A stretch of 64,000 nucleotides of DNA. It comes from Pristionchus mayeri. Taxonomy: Eukaryota; Nematoda; Chromadorea; Rhabditida; Neodiplogasteridae. The notes beneath the pieces were generated by a model. That model searched no databases. It was given only the letters and a program-made list of their open reading frames with translations, and had not been told where the DNA came from. Below, piece after piece: positions 46,995-58,751 of this stretch. Position 1 is the first letter of the stretch; every line of letters starts with the position of its first letter. The translations under genes were made by a program, and so were the position numbers. The stretch covers positions 50,399,257 through 50,463,256 of the forward strand of contig BTRK01000006.1 of NCBI GenBank assembly GCA_036245805.1. The letters are read 5' to 3'.

Positions 46995-47801
46995 GTGCAG
47001 CACTCTTCGATGGATGGGAAGGCGGCATCTCTCTCATTGTCGACGTCCTTTCTCAGATGAGCAAAATGAGCAATGCGACAACGAGATTATCGAGAAGCGA
47101 GGAGAAGGGAAAGGTTAGGAGAGGAGGGGAGAGAGAGGAATTGGGTTGAGACGACGCCACGCTTTTTGCATCGCTTCGCCCCCCACTCCTTCAGATTCGA
47201 GGAGACCAATGAGCGGGGGATGCGGAGATTGGACGCCCAATTTGGCTGTCCATATCCAAGGCTTTGGCCGAAAATTATACGAAAAGCTTCAAATCTTCGC
47301 TTGAGTGTTCACTGCTTTACCTTGCCTCAGAAGAATTCAGCCCCTAGAGTAGGAGGCTTTTATTCTGGATTTGGGATTGGTGTAGCTTTTCATTGCACGT
47401 TAGCGAAATTCTACTTTCCTATATTTGAATCAGCTACTGTAGCAGACTTGTTAGTGTGTTTGAGATCGCTTGCCTCTCTTTCTCGGTTATTCGGGTCGCG
47501 CCCCTCTTTCCCTCTGGCCTTCCTCTTCTCTGGGTGCTCCTCGATCGCCGCACTCTCTCTTCACGCGAGAGAGCACGCAAAAGCAGGAGAGTTGGGCCAT
47601 CTGGACTCGGCTACTGCACGAGAGATAGTGTGCAGAGGGGAGAGAGCGCGTGGGCTAGAGGAACGAAGAGAGAGCGCAGAGAATGAAGAGGGTCTCGCGA
47701 GGCGAGAGAGAAAGGGGTGAGAATCCTAAGAGTCTCTCTGATGAGGAGGAGACTGTTCATGTCTGTTCGCTATCTTTCGCCTTGTTTCTCAGGGTGTCAC
47801 T

Positions 47802-47957
47802 TTTCAGGTAATTTTGTGTCACATTCGAATAGGTTTCAGAATCTCTAAATAGCTGAAAAGTATATGGACTATGTTGCGCATTTGAAACCTACTAGAAAAT
47901 CACGCAAAAATTGAAACTCTATTTCTGAAAATTACCTGAAAAATGAAACTCTATTTC
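47802..47957. repeat. Foldback element with nested TTTCAGGTAATTTT arms
   Basis: CACTTTTCAGGTAATTTTG on the left is mirrored by GAAAATTACCTGAAAAATG on the right. A related element lies at about 52755-52890, directly before the LINE. Because its arms contain TTTCAG, copies bring ready-made splice-acceptor-like sequence. Confidence 0.65.
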
Positions 47958-49347
47958 TCACTTTCTTCCCCTTATCATCCTTGACGGAAGTCAGTCGCGA
48001 TGCTTGAGGGTCTTCCTCCCTCTCACTTGCCCACTACTGAATCCCCCCCACTTGATCCTGCGGGGCTTCACTTGCTTTCTTCAATTCAAATGTTCATGTA
48101 TATTTCCCCCGAAATGCAAATTCTGGGCACTCGCCTATTAACGTTCTTTCTCTATCGAGCCATACTTGTAGACATAATGTACCGTGATCTATTTTTATTA
48201 TTGTTTTTTTTTAAATTTTTTTCATTAAGTTGTGAACTATAGCTTTTCGAGCGCGCACCTTGATGAATCATGTGGTTATCAGCACTCCCTGATAGGGCAG
48301 ATACTCTCCTCAACCCAATCAATCGGGTCTCGACACTTTCCACAAAAAGTGGAGATTCGATTAGGTGTTCTCCTTTCCTCCGTTCTCTCTATCTCGGTCT
48401 CTATCTCCCTCCTCCTTCTCTCTCCTCCTCCACAATAAAGGTCGACCCGTGTGTTTCTCCCCTCGTCTTCTTTTTCGTCTCTCTGATCTACACGCTCTCT
48501 CGCCCAGCTCATTGTCAGGCTACTCTCAAGCGCGCGTGTTCTCTCCCCCGCCTCCACCTCCAGGGGTCGCACCACACAGAGATGTGAGCAACGCCAGCGG
48601 TTTTTTTCGTGGAATAGAGAAAGAGCGAGGTAGAAATTGTCCCCACTTGTTCATCGCCTTTGTAGGTTCGCTGCGTACCGGCACAATCGGTATCTTTTAG
48701 CAAGTTGCGTCGAGTTCTTCTCTCTGATGCTTTTTTTGTGTGCCTCACCGCGCCTTTCGATTAGTTTCCCTTACTCTTACCATTCGTTGCTATCTCAAAT
48801 CGATAAGTGCTCTCCTCGTATTACACACTCTCTCGCGCTGTCTGACCGGCGAGAGAGCGTGTGAAACGAGGAGAGCGTGCGCCGATTCTATTGCTTACTG
48901 ATTGATCGGGCAATCTGATAAGACGCGTTCGCCCTCTCTTCCTCTCGTCCACTGAATTTCGCACATGCGCACTCACAGATTGCGAAGTTTATTCTTTTCC
49001 CCTCCTCATCCTCTTTCTTTCTCCCTCCTCTAGTCCAGTTTATATGATCTCAGATCGCCTGCTATCATCCAATTTCGCCGCTCTTACAAACATTAACAGT
49101 AAATGAGACGAATGAAAATAGTGAAGATGAATCGCATGATCAATAGCATGCTATTTCCATCTTTTCGAACTCACCTCCATAGGGAACGAACACCGTATTT
49201 CGCCCCTCTCACTTAACATAGCCTTGAACAACAGAGGAGGAGTAGATGCCTTTACTGCCCTTGCACATTTCGCGAGATTCGAATCTGTTTCGCGATTTAT
49301 CGATTTTCTGGTTTATCGATTTATATAATTATCGATCAATTTTGTAG

Positions 49348-52300
49348 GTCAACCACGGCGTCGATCAGCGCGCCCTCGCCCATCGCCCATCTGCAACACA
49401 TGGTTGCGGGCGGGCCCGGAGGTACCGTAATCTGTTCCTACCGTAACCTGTACCATACCTTTGTACCTTTTTTTGACCCTTCACAAATTTCTGGATATTG
49501 ACGATAATTGTGAAAATGGTGCTGGATCACATGAATTTTCCTTGTTTTCGAACTAGTCGGAACTAATCTGTTTCGAAATCTGAATTTGTGTGAGTAGGAT
49601 TACCTAGTCGTTGGTTCAGTACTGAAAAAAAAACTTCCGGTATTCTAAGCCGATTTGAAATGCGCAATCGAGAACTGAGCTCTATTTTTGCAATATTGAG
49701 ATGTTGATCACATTTGCTATTCGGTGAAACGCGATCGCAATACAACAGCAGAAATGGAAGCTGCACGCATGTTTATCATGTCCAATTTCCTGCGCGATGT
49801 TGGCATAAAAATATTGAAAGCGGACAGTCTTCAGCTCTAGCATATGCGAATTTTCACTTGACATTTCATCGACCAATTTGCCTGCGTGATTTAGTCAAGA
49901 CTACCAATTCCCCGTCCATAATGGATATTGAATGCACCAAAAATTAACACTGGCCTAGAAGCGTTCTCCCGCGATCGAGGTCTTGAATACGGGATATACC
50001 TTTTCCTTTTGCCTTTTTTCTTCGATGATATACATGTATTTTTGCAGGCACTTTGGGGATGACTACAGCGATGCCGCCGCCCATGCAGCCCTCGCCTATG
50101 AACCACCAGAGTGAGTTGAAAATAGAAAAAAAATCATTTCTGAATTTCTCTTGACTCCGGCACTCGACCGGTCGAAAGAGTGTCGAAAATGAAGAGACAA
50201 TTACCCGAATTTGAGCTCTAGTCGACAGATTTGGATTTTAAAAAATCGACAGATTTGGATGGTTAAGATCACAAAAAGTGAAAGGCCATCGAAAAAAGTG
50301 ATCAATTCACAAAAAAAATCGGAAATAGGGGACTGTGTAGAAAATAGAAGGGATGTGGAGGAAAAATGACAAAATGCAATATCAACAATACGTGTGAAAC
50401 CGTGCTTGGAGTGTGACCATGTGACCATAGTACACGTCAGTGCATTGCGAAATTGCCTTTGATAAGAAGTCGATCAAAGATGAGCAAAAGATTATGATTG
50501 ATCGGTCACTCTAAAGTCATCTCCTGCAATAGTACAGGAATTGTAATACCTTTTACATCATTAAAAAATTTTCTAGTGATTGAACAGCGTTGAACTATCA
50601 CGTTGCCATATTTTCTCAAATTATGGTCATCTGCTAAACACATCTCCACACTAGGTTGATATTTTAGCAGTCTAATATTTCTCAAAAAGCCACCCTGATC
50701 TCTCTGAAAATGTATGTTCAGTGATGTCTCCGATGATGTCGCCGGCGCCTCCGATGCTCGCCCCGACGTCGCAGTCGATGCCCTACCGGTGAGTGGAATT
50801 CTTAAAAAATTTAAAATCTACCAGATAGCAATTTGTTATAAACGGGACAATTGTTTCAAAAGGTGAAGGTGATTGAAAACTGAAGCATTCTTAATTTTCA
50901 CAATTATTAGCACGGTTCAGTCAGTGATAGATCAAGGCACTGATTAGTGATGCCAAATCGGCGCGTGCTCTCCTCATTTCACACGCTCTCTCGCCGGTCA
51001 GACAGAGCGAGAGAGCGTGTGAAACAAGGAGAGCGCACGCCGATTTGGCATCACTAGTACTGATGCATTTGTTTGGGCATAGCAAAAGGATCTCTAGACT
51101 TTTCACGGACGATACACCTACATTTCCGGATATTAGTAGGACATTAGTAGGAAACGGTTCGTATCGTATCATAGTCGTCCCTCTTTGCAGGACGCAGATG
51201 GCCTCGCCTCACGCGCCCTCCTCGATGATGCCGACGATGTTGGCGTCGCCCTTAGCCGGTGGTCATCATCCAATGATGCCGTCAACGTCGATGGCGATGA
51301 TGGCTGTGACGTCGTCAACGATGATGCATCGACCACCGACGACGACCATGCCACCCTCCACCTACCAGCAGAGCATGATGGGTACGGTATCTTTTCTGAA
51401 AAAAAATGACGTTGTAGTTGAGTTCGATAAACGATACCACGATCTCTCCATTCTATACACTCTCACGCCGCTTGACCGGCAGAGTGTGTGTAGAATGAAG
51501 AAAGTTGTATAGCGTTATCTTTACCTCGTAAACAAAACGAGTAATGCCATACGTACTGGAATTTGAAAAAAAAATGACTCGATAATCTTATCTCATCGTA
51601 AAATGGTGGTATTATCGTGTGCCAAGCAGATTTTAGTGTTCATAGTTCATAGGCGTGATTTCTGATCTGACGTCATCGGATGTTATCTGATATCATATGA
51701 TGTCATCTTCACATTTCATTTCGACGAAGCCCTAATGAGCTTCGAAGTATAGCATTCGCCCACTAAAGAAGACCTGACTCGAGTCACTCAGAAATTCCGC
51801 CTTGAGAGGGGGCTTTTCCTAACAGAGTAGGTGCGACTTCGCGAGACCCTCCCTTCGAGGTCTAAATGGCTAGCCTAGACTGAGCGAGCAATTCTTATAC
51901 TTTCCCTTTGTAAATATGTCCTTCACAAAAAGTTTTTTTTTAATTTTCCAAAGTCAAAATTCGCGTAATCTCTCCTTAACTCAACACAATCTTTGCATCG
52001 GCTGAGATGCGAGAGACAGTATCTAAAAATACCGTTCTATCATTCCTCGAACTGTAAAAAAGGGTAAATGTACATACCGTCTTCGAGACTGGGGCAACCC
52101 TAGGCAAGTGTCAACTGAATTTGAGATAGTCTACATCTGATATATCATTGGTATTATTCGCCTTATTCAGGTCCTCCGACGACCTCATCTCCCGCGATGG
52201 GCAACCCGATGCTGATGACGATGAAGCCTCCTTCTGGAGGCCAGCCGCCCTCGACGACGATGCAGCCATCGCCGCATCTGCAGCTGCAGCCGGGCAGCAT

Positions 52301-55300
52301 GCAGACGCCCCCGCAGCAACAGCAGCATCTGAAGGAAGCGTGAGTCCATTTTGCTTAATTCCGCATATTTTTTTATATTTTTTCTTCAAGATATTTTTGG
52401 GGAAACATAATCAGGGAAGAATCATAGACAATCACACCCTTGGTTTTTACAATTGCTTGTTCAATTAGATTTTTTCAAAAATTGTTCCTTGCCTCCGGTT
52501 TTTGAAAATATTTTTGAAAGTGACTATAGATCAGTTTATGAAAATTATACATTTCGATTGGAGGGTTCGATCATATTGTGCCAATTCGTGACCCTGGTGC
52601 GCTCACCGTTTAAATGGGGGATAGGTGGAAGCGGCAAGAGCAATTAGAGGTGCAGAGGGCAGCCACAATCTAGGTAATGAGCAGTAGGATGGATGGCTAT
52701 CCCGCAGGCATCAGTAATAGATCTCATGAGAACCATAAATGTACCCGTTTCGGTTTCAATTATCAGATATTTTTGGGTAATTTTCGGATGTGTTTCAGGT
52801 GCTCTAGATAACTGATAAGCTCCTACGTTATGTAGCGCACCTGAAACATAAACAAAAATGAGCCTAAATGACCTGAAAATTGAAACCCTAGTTCCCGTCA
52901 AGGGATCCTTTCGTTCCCATCGTAGAAGCCGAAGTCGTTCAAATACTTCGGTATTTCAAATCAGGCAAAGCTCCGGGAAGGGATGGTATCACAGGTGAAA
53001 TGCTCCGAGTGGGGGTAGATCAGTTAGTTCCCACTCTCACCAATCTCTTTAACAACATCATTTTGGGTTCTATTCCTCTGGGATTTGGGGATTCTCGCAC
53101 AATTCTTCTAACAAAATCTGGGGATCCAACTCTTACAAAAAACTACAGACCTATTAGTCTGCTTACTGTTTTGCAGAAAGCGCTAACTGGGTTGCTCAAC
53201 AAGAGGTATGGATCGGTACTGGATGGAAATAGAAGCTGGGAACAAATGGGATTCAGACGTGGTCATTCCACAGTTGACGCTATCCACACTCTAAAGTCTG
53301 TCATTGCTCACTGTGTCGACTATAGGCTACCGATCTATCTGCTTTTTGTAGACATTTCGAAGGCCTTTGACAGTGTATACACGGAAGCGGTGTTCAAGGC
53401 GATAGAGTTAGAAGGGATTCCCTCGGAAGTCGTTTCTTTCCTCGCAAGCCTTTCCCAGGAAAGTAGAAATGTGGTGGTGGTTAATGGCAAGGAGGTCAAC
53501 ATAAAGGTGGGAAGGGGTGTGCGACAAGGTGATTGTTTGTCACCTAGGCTATTCACTGCGGTTCTAGATATGGCACTCCGTCGGCTAAATTGGGCAAATA
53601 AGGGAGTAAGTATCAATGGTCGGTTTCTGTCCCATATTCTTTTTGCTGATGATGCCGTTCTCATTTCTCACGATGAACGACAGATTCAGACGATGGGAAG
53701 GGAATTAGAGCGTGTACTTGCTACAGTGGGATTGGGTCTCAATGGCGATAAAACTGTCGGAATGAGTTCCAAGCCTGATCCAAGGGATGTAAGAATAGGA
53801 GGAAAAGTAGTAAAATTGCAAGATAAGGTGGTCTACTTGGGAAGCGCAATCGCAGTCAGCGGAAATGATGACTGTGAAATCACCCGACGCATTCAAGCTG
53901 GTTTTGGTGCTTTCCACAAACACCGCACTTTTCTTATCAACAAGGGTATTCCAATGGCACATAAACGTCGGCTTTTCAACGGCTGCATACTTCCCGCTGT
54001 GGTTTACGGTTGTGAATGTTGGGCGCTGACCAAAGCACAAATGAATCGATTATCGGTGGCTCAAAGAAAAATGGAACGTTGGATGGTTGGCTGTACTGTG
54101 CTCGATCATGTCTCTAATGAGAGGTTGCGAGATTCAACTAGAGTTCAGGACTTCGTTCGCACTGCTCAGAAAAGGAAATGGTTTTGGTTGCATAAGATCG
54201 CGAATGATGATTGCCGGAAGTGGAGCCGATCTGTGATCGAATGGATTCCGCGGAGAAAGAGGAGCCGCGGCCGCCCAATCACGAGATGGAGCGACTCTTT
54301 CCGCAAAGCAACAGGCCCAAATTTTCTCAATCAAGCACGAAGCTCTAACTGGAACACCATGCACATCAGAGCTCTCGCCTGATCTCCCGAGAATCTAATG
54401 ACCTCTAGATAAATGTGTTAAAATCGTAAAATCGTTCCCGTCTCCAGTGTTTTTACAGTAGGTTCGCAGAGCATAGCCAATATCGTGGTTTATGGTCATG
54501 ATACTATAGTGTTTAGTGCAACAAAATCCAGAGCGCGTGGATTTGAAATGCAGACGACTACATAAAGAGTTTATGTATGCAAAAGGAAGCGCTTCGAAAT
54601 CTCTCGCGGAAGTTGTTAGCTCCCGCCTCGCCTCACTCTAACCTATAAGGTGAATTTGCGCAGTCTACCGAGCTCTCTAGAGGTCGAAATACAGTCTTAC
54701 CGTATCTTCATTTTACACTCTCTCGAAACAGGTTGAGTTACGAGATAGTGTCTAGAATGAAATTACTGTAGCACCGTTTCTTCTACCTTTTCTGAGATCC
54801 TTGCCAATCATAGAACACGTCCATATTTTTGTAAAGGAAATTCGCGGATTACGACTCGGGGAGTTGCCCAGAAATTATTATGCACACCAATTCGAGGGAC
54901 ACTTTCGAATGTCCGTCCGCACACGCCGTTGCATTTCCCTCCCTATCGACAGCCTGTTTTGTTCTCCTCGTCCCTCTGCTCCCCTCCTTCTTCCGACTCG
55001 TCGGTCGTTTCTTTCCTCCCTCCGCTCCTCCTCCTCCTCCTTCTTCCTCCCTGGTCATTCCAGCCCGTCCCCTGGGAGTCAGGGCCGACGCACAGTCGAT
55101 GAGAGAAGAAGGCGTGCTCTCGACGATCTCTCGCAGACCGACGCTGACGACTAACGCGACTTTCCTGTGCGAAACCGTCCCCATTTCGGGTCCCCGGGGC
55201 CTGTTTGGTGACTCGGTTCGGCTCGCTCGTCCGACCGCCCCGGCGCTCTCTCAATTGTGCAGCATCCCTTCATCCGCTTTCATCTCTGCGCTCTCTCCAG

Positions 55301-57131
55301 TTAGCGTGCTCTCTACGCTCTGTCTGCGTCCCTCTCCACTGTTTACACTCTCGCGCTCCATGCTCTCTCCCTTACTCTCCTCGCTGCGCGGTCTCTCTAG
55401 CACACCATGCTTCGCCTAAATCCTCCCAATCCCCGAGCTCCTTCTCCCCCGCACTCACCATCTCCTTGTTTGAGGCAGTGTCTAAGGCGCCCTTGTTGTC
55501 TAGCTTCTCCTCCTTCAATCCGCTATCTCGCCCAGTCTCTATGAGGCTCCCCTTTCTACGTATTGCCTCATCGCCCTCATGCCTGTCTAGATACTCCTCC
55601 TTTAACGTTCTATCTCTCCCGCTGTCTAACACTCTCCCCCTGCACACGCTCTCTCCCTCGCCGCCTGCCTCCATCGCTTCTCCCTCTTCAACGCACTATC
55701 TCGTCTTCTGTCTAACGCACTCCTCACTTCACCCACTCTCTCGCCGTCTTCCGCCCTCTCCGCCCTCCTCGAAACGCGCGCTCTCTCCGCCTGGCTCTGT
55801 TGTGTATGGCGTAGCAGTCGCCTGCGTCTCTGCCCTGCTACCCTCGTCTCTCTGTCGCTCTCGCCTAGAGCGAGCACCCTCTCCTCTCCTTGCTACCGTA
55901 CTGGGCAGATCAAAGATCAACTGCGAAAAATAACGAAAATTTGACAACGAAAACAGACGTCGTCAAACTCCCACGGGGGTGGCCGGAAGGAATTATTTAC
56001 GGGACGTGAATGCGTCAGCAAATTACCTTAGTCCGAGCGAATTGGCTGCTCGCATAATGAGACATTCATTTCACTACTGAAATTATGCGAGCATTTAGAG
56101 AGGGAACATTATGAGAGAAGAGGAAGGAAGGGCCTATCCCCCACAGGAACTGTACACTTGGCTATCTGATGCGTACTTATCTTGTTCATCGTGCTTCACC
56201 AAGATTTCATTCAGTTATTCCAAGACATGACGAGAATCACTGAGCATTCCTTGTTGTTGACAAAGATGTTGCGAACAGTGTAATACTTACTGATCGATTA
56301 TCAGTCAAATTGTGTGAATGTGTTCCGTCTGCTGCCGCTTGACCGGACAAAACTCATTACTTATCTAATCTCCTTCCTTCCGCTTATCTTCATTCTCGGG
56401 TCAGCCCCACGCTGACCTTGTAGGGGTGTTGACGATAAGAGTCGAACGCGCTCTCTGCATTCCCGACCACCCCTCTTTCCCTTTCCAGCCTGCTCAATTA
56501 TCCCATTATCACTCCCCGATCACAAGACCAGTCGAGAGGACAGACTATCCGGTGTATTCAGCCCCCGCAATCCCTCCTCATTAAGCCAGTCCGTGCATCG
56601 CCCCTGATTCTCTCCTCGCTCATTTCCGTAATCCACCTACTATTGAAATCGCTCTACCTCTCTGTCTGTCTCTCTTCCCCCTCTCCCGTCATGCTCTGGC
56701 CCTCTCTACACAAATCCCGCTTGAGCCAGAGAGCATCGATTGATTCATATCGTTCTCTGGATATCCGAACAGTAGTGTATCCGTTCCACTCCTTTTTTGG
56801 CGACCCAAAAAAAATCTAGTTGGCCTCTTCGTAAAGCGAGATGCATCTTTGGTCACTTGAACCGATTGGTCATTATGATCTCAATGATCTCGAAATCTGC
56901 AAGCATATTGTTCGTGATCCTCCCTATCTGTTCCATCAATTGCCTTGCCCCGTGAAATCATCAATTCACCTTCCCATGTCTGTCTCCGGTTCTTTTCCCC
57001 CACAGCCATACAAAAAAGATGTCTGGAGGCGGCGGTGTCGGACTTGAAAACAGTCCTCCCTTTCCTCTCTCTGTGTCTCACCTGCTTCTCTCTCGCTCTC
57101 TCCAAAATGCATGCTATCTCGGCTGCTAGCG

Positions 57132-57179
<48 letters not shown>

Positions 57180-58161
57180 CCTTGCTTCGCTCGCTCGCCC
57201 TCAGTCACAACACGCGCACACAGTGGCTCTACCCCGCTTGCTACTATCGCCGTTGTCTTCGTTGTAGTCTGTCCTCGACGACGAGGACGACTGTAGGATT
57301 CACGCCCGAACGAGCACCCGCTCGATAGGGATGTTTTCCTTCCGTCATCCGCCCCCCCCCCCCCTAAGGCTTCTCGCCGAATCCCTCATCCAAACATCTT
57401 CCCCCAGTGCAATTTCGTATTTTGAATCGCTGCGTATCTTGAATCACTCAAGGAGTGTGTACGGTGTTGATTGAAAGTTCTTGTGCAGTTCTGAATCTCT
57501 CTCAGCTCTCTCGTTTCTCCCTCAAATAGTGTGCTAGATTTTGTTTTAGACAGGCGCACGTTCAGATTCTTTTACTGATTTGTTCTGTTTCGTCTAGAAT
57601 TCGAGAAAGGATACCACGTTATCTTCATCCTAAACACTTTCTCATTACTCAAACGGTCGAAAGGGAGCGTTTGGAATGAAGAGGCATGGGTACCGTTTCT
57701 AAAACGCTTGTTTTGTCGATTCCAAAATCGTGTAGAGTTCACGAGATCATCATTGCCGTTATCACTGGCCGCTATCAACGCGCGCGCTTCATTTCCTCCC
57801 CCCATTTCGGAATCGCGCCATTAGTCACTTTGCGATTCGACCGCCGCGCGCCATGATATACAGCCGTCTTAGACTCGCACCGATTCGCGCAACTACCGTG
57901 CCGATCACGCGAATTCACTTTGCTCGCTTCATTCATTTTACTATCTCTTAGTAAAAGTTTACATGAATTTACTTGATATTTTGGACAGTGCCGGTCATGC
58001 AAATTCACTTCCCTTCGCTCTCTTCATTCCTTTCAATATTTCGTATTAAGAGCGGTGAATTTACATGAACTGACGTGATATCTTGCTAGTTTTCGAACTG
58101 AGAGAGCGGGAGGAACAAGCAGCCGGAAGGAGGGTCCTTCGATTTCGAGAAGGGGCACAGG

Positions 58162-58209
<48 letters not shown>

Positions 58210-58685
58210 CTCTGTGTATCCCTGAGAGGGTCCTCAGAAGGGGCGAGGGAGGCTGGCTGCTTCCCTCCCCCATGTCCTGCCCCCTTTTCGACAACCGGGC
58301 CGCGCCCCTCAGGCCCCCGAGTACTGCAGGAAGAGGTCACGCGGAGGGAGGAGGCACGACTAGGGAGGAGGGAGAGGGAGAGAGAGAGAGAGGAGAGGCG
58401 CTTCCAGACGCCCTAGTCGTCCTTGTCGTCGATTGTTAACCCACTCCTTGTTATTTAATAGTTTTATCGTCGAATCATTTTGTTTTAGAACTCTGTAGAT
58501 TAGAAAGACAACATAGACCTCATGAAAAGCGTTGAAATTCAGTGAAATGTCCTTACTGATTAACCTTTTTTCTATGACCCTTCGTATGATCGCGTTGAGA
58601 CTTTGCCCCTTCTCATCTCACAGTTCCTCGTTCCCTCTCGGCTGTCAGCATTGGCTATCGCGCAATCAGTCAGCGAATGAGTGAC

Positions 58686-58751
<66 letters not shown>

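Larger units (their letters stand above)
40620..49347. other. Long interval upstream of ldb-1, mostly non-coding
   Basis: This 8.7-kb interval follows the SLC13 gene. I see foldback elements (40949-41036, 41113-41203, 45032-45120, 45806-45899, 46425-46518, 46902-46994, 47802-47957, 48796-48893), G-runs near 42038 and 42982, and long pyrimidine-rich tracts. The only protein-like sequence is on the minus strand at 42192-42529. An upstream ldb-1 exon must lie here or be non-coding, because the exon at 49348 enters in mid-codon. Confidence 0.45.

Noticed and set aside
47073..47720. 215-codon open frame on the plus strand
   Set aside because: It has no splice signals and no recognisable domain. 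Its Arg/Glu-rich ends come from GA-rich DNA, and the middle changes composition without a domain-like pattern.
54880..55933. Overlapping 179- and 242-codon open frames
   Set aside because: They are almost pure Ser/Pro/Leu/Arg translations of a CT-rich tract, open in several frames at once.
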